64,000 nucleotides of DNA from NCBI GenBank assembly GCA_965212195.1, contig CBDBUW010000010.1:248001-312000 (forward strand), in the 5' to 3' direction. How positions within the stretch are numbered: the stretch's first letter is position 1; each line of letters begins with the position of its first letter. This stretch comes from JAJCYK01 sp965212195. GTDB taxonomy: Bacteria; Bacteroidota; Bacteroidia; Cytophagales; Cyclobacteriaceae. The position numbers and the translations under genes are program-made. Shown piece after piece: positions 62,093-64,000 of this stretch. The notes beneath the pieces are model-generated. The model was not told where the DNA came from and did no database searches. It saw only the letters and a list, made by a program, of their open reading frames with translations.

Positions 62093-63454
62093 TTACTCAT
62101 AAGTAAATCCTAGTTTTTTCAGCCCGGTTTGTACTTCAGGTGCGGACATAAACAAGTCCCACAGCAAGCCAGATCTATGATTTTCGATCATCACAGGAAT
62201 AGGTCCCTGATCGATGGCTAAATAGCGGGGCAAATACCAATGGTGCTCCATACTGAAAGCATCATAAGGGCCGTATTTACCTACCAAACTATCGGCCTTG
62301 AAATAGAGAAATTCTAAAAACCTCAAGCTTTCATCAGGGGTGTATGGAAAGGAAGATAAGGCTGCCGTGGGAGAAATAACACCCTTATCCTGATCAGGCC
62401 GGTGACCGGAATATCCTTTTAATGAATAACTGGAGGTAAGTCCCCAACAATCTTCCTCATAGCCCTCATAGTGATGTGGATTATTCAAACAATGTGTGTA
62501 GTGAATCAAGGCATGATTTCTGTTCAGTTGCCAATAGTGGGCGTACCGATCTTTGAGCTTCCTGGGATCTAGCCCCAGAAATGAATAATGGGCCCAAAAA
62601 AGTGGTCCAACGGGAGAGTCATTGGTTTCATAATGATCCAACACCGTTGCGTAGCCCAAGTATTCCCGGTCCGATTTAATGTTTCCCTTCATGGCCCAAC
62701 CTTCATGATAGACTTCAGGATCAATAGCATGTGTGGGCGAGGAAGCCGCTAAAACATACATAATCAGGCATTCATTATACCCTCTGACATCAAAGTCCAT
62801 TTCCCAGCCATATTTTGGTGACCAATGCCAGTACAGGACATCCTCTCCTTTAGTATACCAGTCCCACTCCACTTCTCTCCATAAGCGGTCTATTCTTTGT
62901 GCAAGCTCTCGCTCCTCCGCACTTACATCCTGGAAGTATTGTCGTACGCATAGCAGCCCTTGTATTAAAAAAGCAGTCTCCACCAGATCACCTCCGTCAT
63001 CTTTCTTGCTAAAGGGCTTGACTTTACCGGTTTCCCCATACATCCAATGCGGCCAGGCTCCATGGAAGCGGTCGGCTTGCTCCAAGAATCCCACAATTTT
63101 CCGAATTCTTTCCACGCCTTGCTCCCGGGTAATGAATCCTCGCTCAATGCCTACCAGCAATGCCATAAGCCCAAATCCGGAACCTCCGGAAGTCACTACA
63201 TTAGCATCGTTTTGAGGATAGATGCCATCCAGGTGCTTGCGTTCACAAGCCAGACCGGATACAGGCTCCGCACCTTCCCAGAAATATTGAAAAGTTTGAT
63301 ATTGCACTAAAGTGAGTAAGGAGTCCGTATCGAAGTGATCATCACTGCTACCTGTATTATCCTGGGAGGCAGCCACAGCTGGTTTTTCTTTTTCCACACA
63401 ACCAAAAAATATGGAAATCATGACCCCTAAAATTAAAGCCTTTACGTTGATCAT
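62093..63454 (-). CDS. GH144-like endo-beta-1,2-glucanase, lipoprotein
   Basis: 453 residues. Lipoprotein signal MINVKALILGVMISIFFGC. Catalytic (alpha/alpha)6 barrel of the glucoamylase-like/GH144 type: TFQYFWEGAEPVSGLACER, VVTSGGSGFGLMALLVGIERGFITR, AWPHWMYGETGKVKPFSKKDDGGDLVETAFLIQGLL, GYNECLIMYVLAASSPTHAI, and the C-terminal AIDQGPIPVMIENHRSGLLWDLFMS. Characterised GH144 enzymes (first from Chitinophaga pinensis) cut linear beta-1,2-glucan. The next gene upstream is a paralogue, and GH3 is downstream, so the three could convert the polymer to glucose at the cell surface. Confidence 0.88.
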   Translation of the reverse strand: MINVKALILGVMISIFFGCVEKEKPAVAASQDNTGSSDDHFDTDSLLTLVQYQTFQYFWEGAEPVSGLACERKHLDGIYPQNDANVVTSGGSGFGLMALLVGIERGFITREQGVERIRKIVGFLEQADRFHGAWPHWMYGETGKVKPFSKKDDGGDLVETAFLIQGLLCVRQYFQDVSAEERELAQRIDRLWREVEWDWYTKGEDVLYWHWSPKYGWEMDFDVRGYNECLIMYVLAASSPTHAIDPEVYHEGWAMKGNIKSDREYLGYATVLDHYETNDSPVGPLFWAHYSFLGLDPRKLKDRYAHYWQLNRNHALIHYTHCLNNPHHYEGYEEDCWGLTSSYSLKGYSGHRPDQDKGVISPTAALSSFPYTPDESLRFLEFLYFKADSLVGKYGPYDAFSMEHHWYLPRYLAIDQGPIPVMIENHRSGLLWDLFMSAPEVQTGLKKLGFTYE

Positions 63455-63464
63455 ATCACATTTT

Positions 63465-64000
63465 TTAAAAGCTAAAACCTAATTTTTGAAGACCGGCCTG
63501 CACTTCGGGAGCTGACATAAACAAATCCCAAAGTAACCCCGAGCGGTGGTTTTCGATCATTATAATTATAGGCCCCTGGTCTATGGCCAGGTAGGAATCA
63601 GCCACCCAGTTCTCATTAAAGTTAAAAGCGTCATAAAATCCGTAATCCCCCCAGAGCCTATCTCCTATCAAGTAATAAAAATGTTGCATAGCTGCCAAAG
63701 AGTGATCCGGGGTATAGGGTATGGAAGAGATAGCGGCAGTGGGTGTGATCACCCCCAAATCATTGGTGGGTGAATGCGCGGAGTATCCCTGATGATTATC
63801 ACTGGCGGTTAATCCCCAACTATTGACCGAATACCCCACATGATCAAGTGGATTGGTAATACACCATTCTCTATTGATGAGCGTATGGTTGACATTTTGT
63901 TCCCAATAATCGGCATATTGATCCGACAGATTTCGCGGATCCAGTCCCAAAAAAGAATAATGGGTAAAAAACAAGGGACCTCCATAATCAAATCCCAGCG
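63465..64000 (-). CDS. Second GH144-like glucanase, 3' part only
   Basis: Reading frame still open at the right edge of the window; only the C-terminal ~178 residues are seen (LGFDYGGPLFFTHYSFLGLDPRN ... ENHRSGLLWDLFMSAPEVQAGLQKLGF). They align closely with the end of the preceding-strand neighbour at 62093-63454 (HYSFLGLDPRKL, AIDQGPIPVMIENHRSGLLWDL). A TTG in the frame at 63974 is not the true start. The stop is 10 bases from the neighbour's start, so they are co-transcribed tandem paralogues. Confidence 0.85.
   Translation of the reverse strand, partial: LGFDYGGPLFFTHYSFLGLDPRNLSDQYADYWEQNVNHTLINREWCITNPLDHVGYSVNSWGLTASDNHQGYSAHSPTNDLGVITPTAAISSIPYTPDHSLAAMQHFYYLIGDRLWGDYGFYDAFNFNENWVADSYLAIDQGPIIIMIENHRSGLLWDLFMSAPEVQAGLQKLGFSF

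Overview
This 64 kb window looks like a Bacteroidota chromosome (Cytophagia or Saprospiria-like; genus not assignable from the sequence). Supporting signs are a three-subunit proton-translocating transhydrogenase (pntAA/pntAB/pntB), a long urocanase, UpxY/NusG-type regulators, GH144/GH3/GH43-type glycan enzymes, weak Shine-Dalgarno sites, frequent TTG/GTG starts and a TTG-N20-TAnnTTTG promoter upstream of the tRNA gene.

1-21.3 kb is ordinary chromosome: the transhydrogenase operon; a LETM1/TerB-like protein; beta-barrel outer-membrane proteins; an LVIVD-repeat protein; an HTTM membrane protein; a tight five-gene acyl-CoA operon (SDR, acyl-CoA dehydrogenase, APH-fold kinase, quinone oxidoreductase, 3-hydroxyacyl-CoA dehydrogenase); two related acyltransferases flanking a small GIY-YIG gene set in short palindromic repeats; an overlapping lactamase-fold/patatin/urocanase operon; a sugar-phosphate-isomerase-like lipoprotein; and accA.

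21.3-57.3 kb reads as one integrated element of about 35.9 kb inserted in tRNA-Asp. A 21-bp direct repeat of the tRNA anticodon arm lies at 21325-21345 and 57271-57291, and paired TTTGCATGC motifs sit just inside both ends. The left half is defence-like: a caspase-like protease, a partner protein, a ComEC-type metallo-beta-lactamase, a small protein and a membrane patatin, then a Gabija-type pair (GajA OLD/TOPRIM nuclease, GajB UvrD-like helicase) and a CoiA-like nuclease. Between the last two is a 1.35 kb gap with diverged direct repeats and nested helices. The right half is a 21 kb leftward gene train: a LuxR-type regulator and a NusG/UpxY-type antiterminator followed by six large proteins (two M64-like metallopeptidases, a DUF6603-like beta protein, and proteins of 1021, 1802 and 569 residues with no recognised family). 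A decayed third M64 copy lies between the regulators and the first intact peptidase gene. This cluster is the best candidate for an undescribed system. At the right end the integrase is broken: its N-terminal half is fused in frame to the FAD-binding half of a DASH-type cryptochrome/photolyase.

57.3-64 kb is chromosome again: a TPR lipoprotein and a leftward glycan operon (GH43-like with a discoidin domain, GH3 beta-glucosidase, two GH144-like endo-glucanases) that suggests beta-1,2-glucan use.
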